A stretch of DNA of 5,549 nucleotides from Saprospirales bacterium (GTDB lineage Bacteria > Bacteroidota > Bacteroidia > Chitinophagales > Saprospiraceae). Below the pieces are notes generated by a model that saw only the letters and a program-made list of their open reading frames with translations, was not told the DNA's origin and ran no database searches. This document shows, piece by piece, positions 5,352 to 5,549 of the stretch (its first letter is position 1; each line of letters starts with the position of its first letter). The stretch is taken from the NCBI GenBank assembly GCA_003448025.1, contig DLXL01000327.1, forward strand, positions 1-5,549. The letters are read 5' to 3'. The translations under genes were made by a program, and so were the position numbers.

Positions 5352-5549
5352 TCATCGTCCATCGTTAACCACCACCCCGTCTTTCATGACAAACAGGGCT
5401 TTGAGCATGGTGCGGATGTTGGTGAGCGGGTCGTCTTCAACTGCTACGAAATCGGCGAGTATGCGGGGTTAGAGGCGTCCAGTTATTGACGTCAATATGC
5501 GCATGGAGGAGGAGTCTCTGGAGGCAGAGGGCTGGATATAGGCAGTTTT
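5352..5549 (-). pseudogene. C-terminal fragment of an amidohydrolase, interrupted by an in-frame stop
   Basis: Reading the minus strand, 5468-5352 encodes 38 residues ending in TGA. LADFVAVEDDPLTNI, then FVMKDGVVV near the end, is the classic C-terminus of imidazolonepropionase-like metal-dependent amidohydrolases. In the same frame a TAA lies at 5471-5469, just before PRILADF, where the family usually has a residue followed by PG(M/K)LADF. Upstream, 5549-5472 stays open and is loosely compatible with the family: IQPSASR, then MRIL, then GRL before the stop, in the spacing expected for the final helix and GxL-x-PG turn. The gene is therefore probably one reading frame running off the window edge, with a nonsense codon and neighbouring Gly-to-Arg and Met/Lys-to-Ile changes. 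It could also be intact apart from sequence errors near a contig end. The metal-binding part lies outside the window. The gene is convergent with glgP, and its last codons are formed by repeat 3. Confidence 0.6.
5484..5497. other. 14-bp perfect palindrome inside the amidohydrolase fragment
   Basis: TATTGACGTCAATA at 5484-5497 is its own reverse complement and is centred between 5490 and 5491. It lies about 13 bp from the in-frame stop, in the stretch where similarity to amidohydrolases becomes weak. It could be an operator-like site, the edge of a rearrangement, or chance. Confidence 0.5.

Larger units (their letters stand above)
5144..5367. repeat. Intergenic inverted repeat 3 (heptamer arms 5144-5164 and 5347-5367)
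   Basis: Directly after the TAG of the phosphorylase gene come three perfect GAACGAT heptamers (5144-5164). The matching arm at 5347-5367 reads ATCGTTC, ATCGTCC, ATCGTTA, which is the reverse complement with two substitutions. The right arm forms the last codons and TGA of the convergent amidohydrolase fragment (its stop is 5354-5352). The ~180 bp between the arms hold no gene I can support and are filled with smaller repeats, listed separately. Lying between convergent genes, the structure could act in transcript termination in both directions, but neither arm is followed by a clean T-tract. Confidence 0.85.

Noticed and set aside
5169..5489. 106-codon open frame on the plus strand
   Set aside because: It runs through repeat DNA and then antisense through the amidohydrolase fragment, whose minus-strand reading is clearly the conserved one.
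5484..5497. Resemblance of TTGACGTCAAT to viral or eukaryotic enhancer motifs (possible vector contamination)
   Set aside because: The match is limited to a short palindromic core; the bases on either side do not continue the similarity, so chance is more likely.

Overview
This window most likely comes from a member of the Bacteroidota, plausibly a Saprospiria- or Chitinophagia-like lineage. Three things point there: an alpha-glucan phosphorylase of the DUF3417-containing type, a small exported TonB C-terminal-domain protein, and a TAnnTTTG promoter box with no clear Shine-Dalgarno sequences. This placement is inference; the window holds no rRNA or other marker gene.

Layout. Positions 11-124 hold a degenerate 8-bp tandem array that runs up to the start of a B12-binding-domain radical SAM protein (135-1523, +). 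A 172-bp gap made largely of an inverted repeat leads to a small secreted TonB_C-domain protein (about 1696-2262, +). A 268-bp gap holds a large, nearly perfect inverted repeat (2268-2478) with a third internal copy, then a Bacteroidota-type promoter box. Next is a full-length alpha-glucan (glycogen/maltodextrin) phosphorylase (2531-5143, +). A 208-bp repeat-filled gap separates it from the C-terminal end of a convergent amidohydrolase (5352-5549, -). That fragment carries an in-frame stop codon and runs off the window.

The genes do not form an obvious pathway: a radical SAM enzyme of unknown substrate, a periplasmic TonB_C protein, a storage-glucan enzyme and a broken hydrolase. Each is separated from the next by repeats, so they are probably separate transcription units.

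The most striking signal is between the genes. All four gene boundaries are written in short 7-8 nt words. In the three complete intergenic regions the words are arranged as inverted repeats whose outer ends touch, or fall inside, the stop codons of the flanking genes. In two cases one arm is longer than its partner by about one 8-nt word, as expected from replication slippage or unit gain and loss. The word sequence differs at every boundary but the architecture recurs. This looks like a class of intergenic element worth examining genome-wide.
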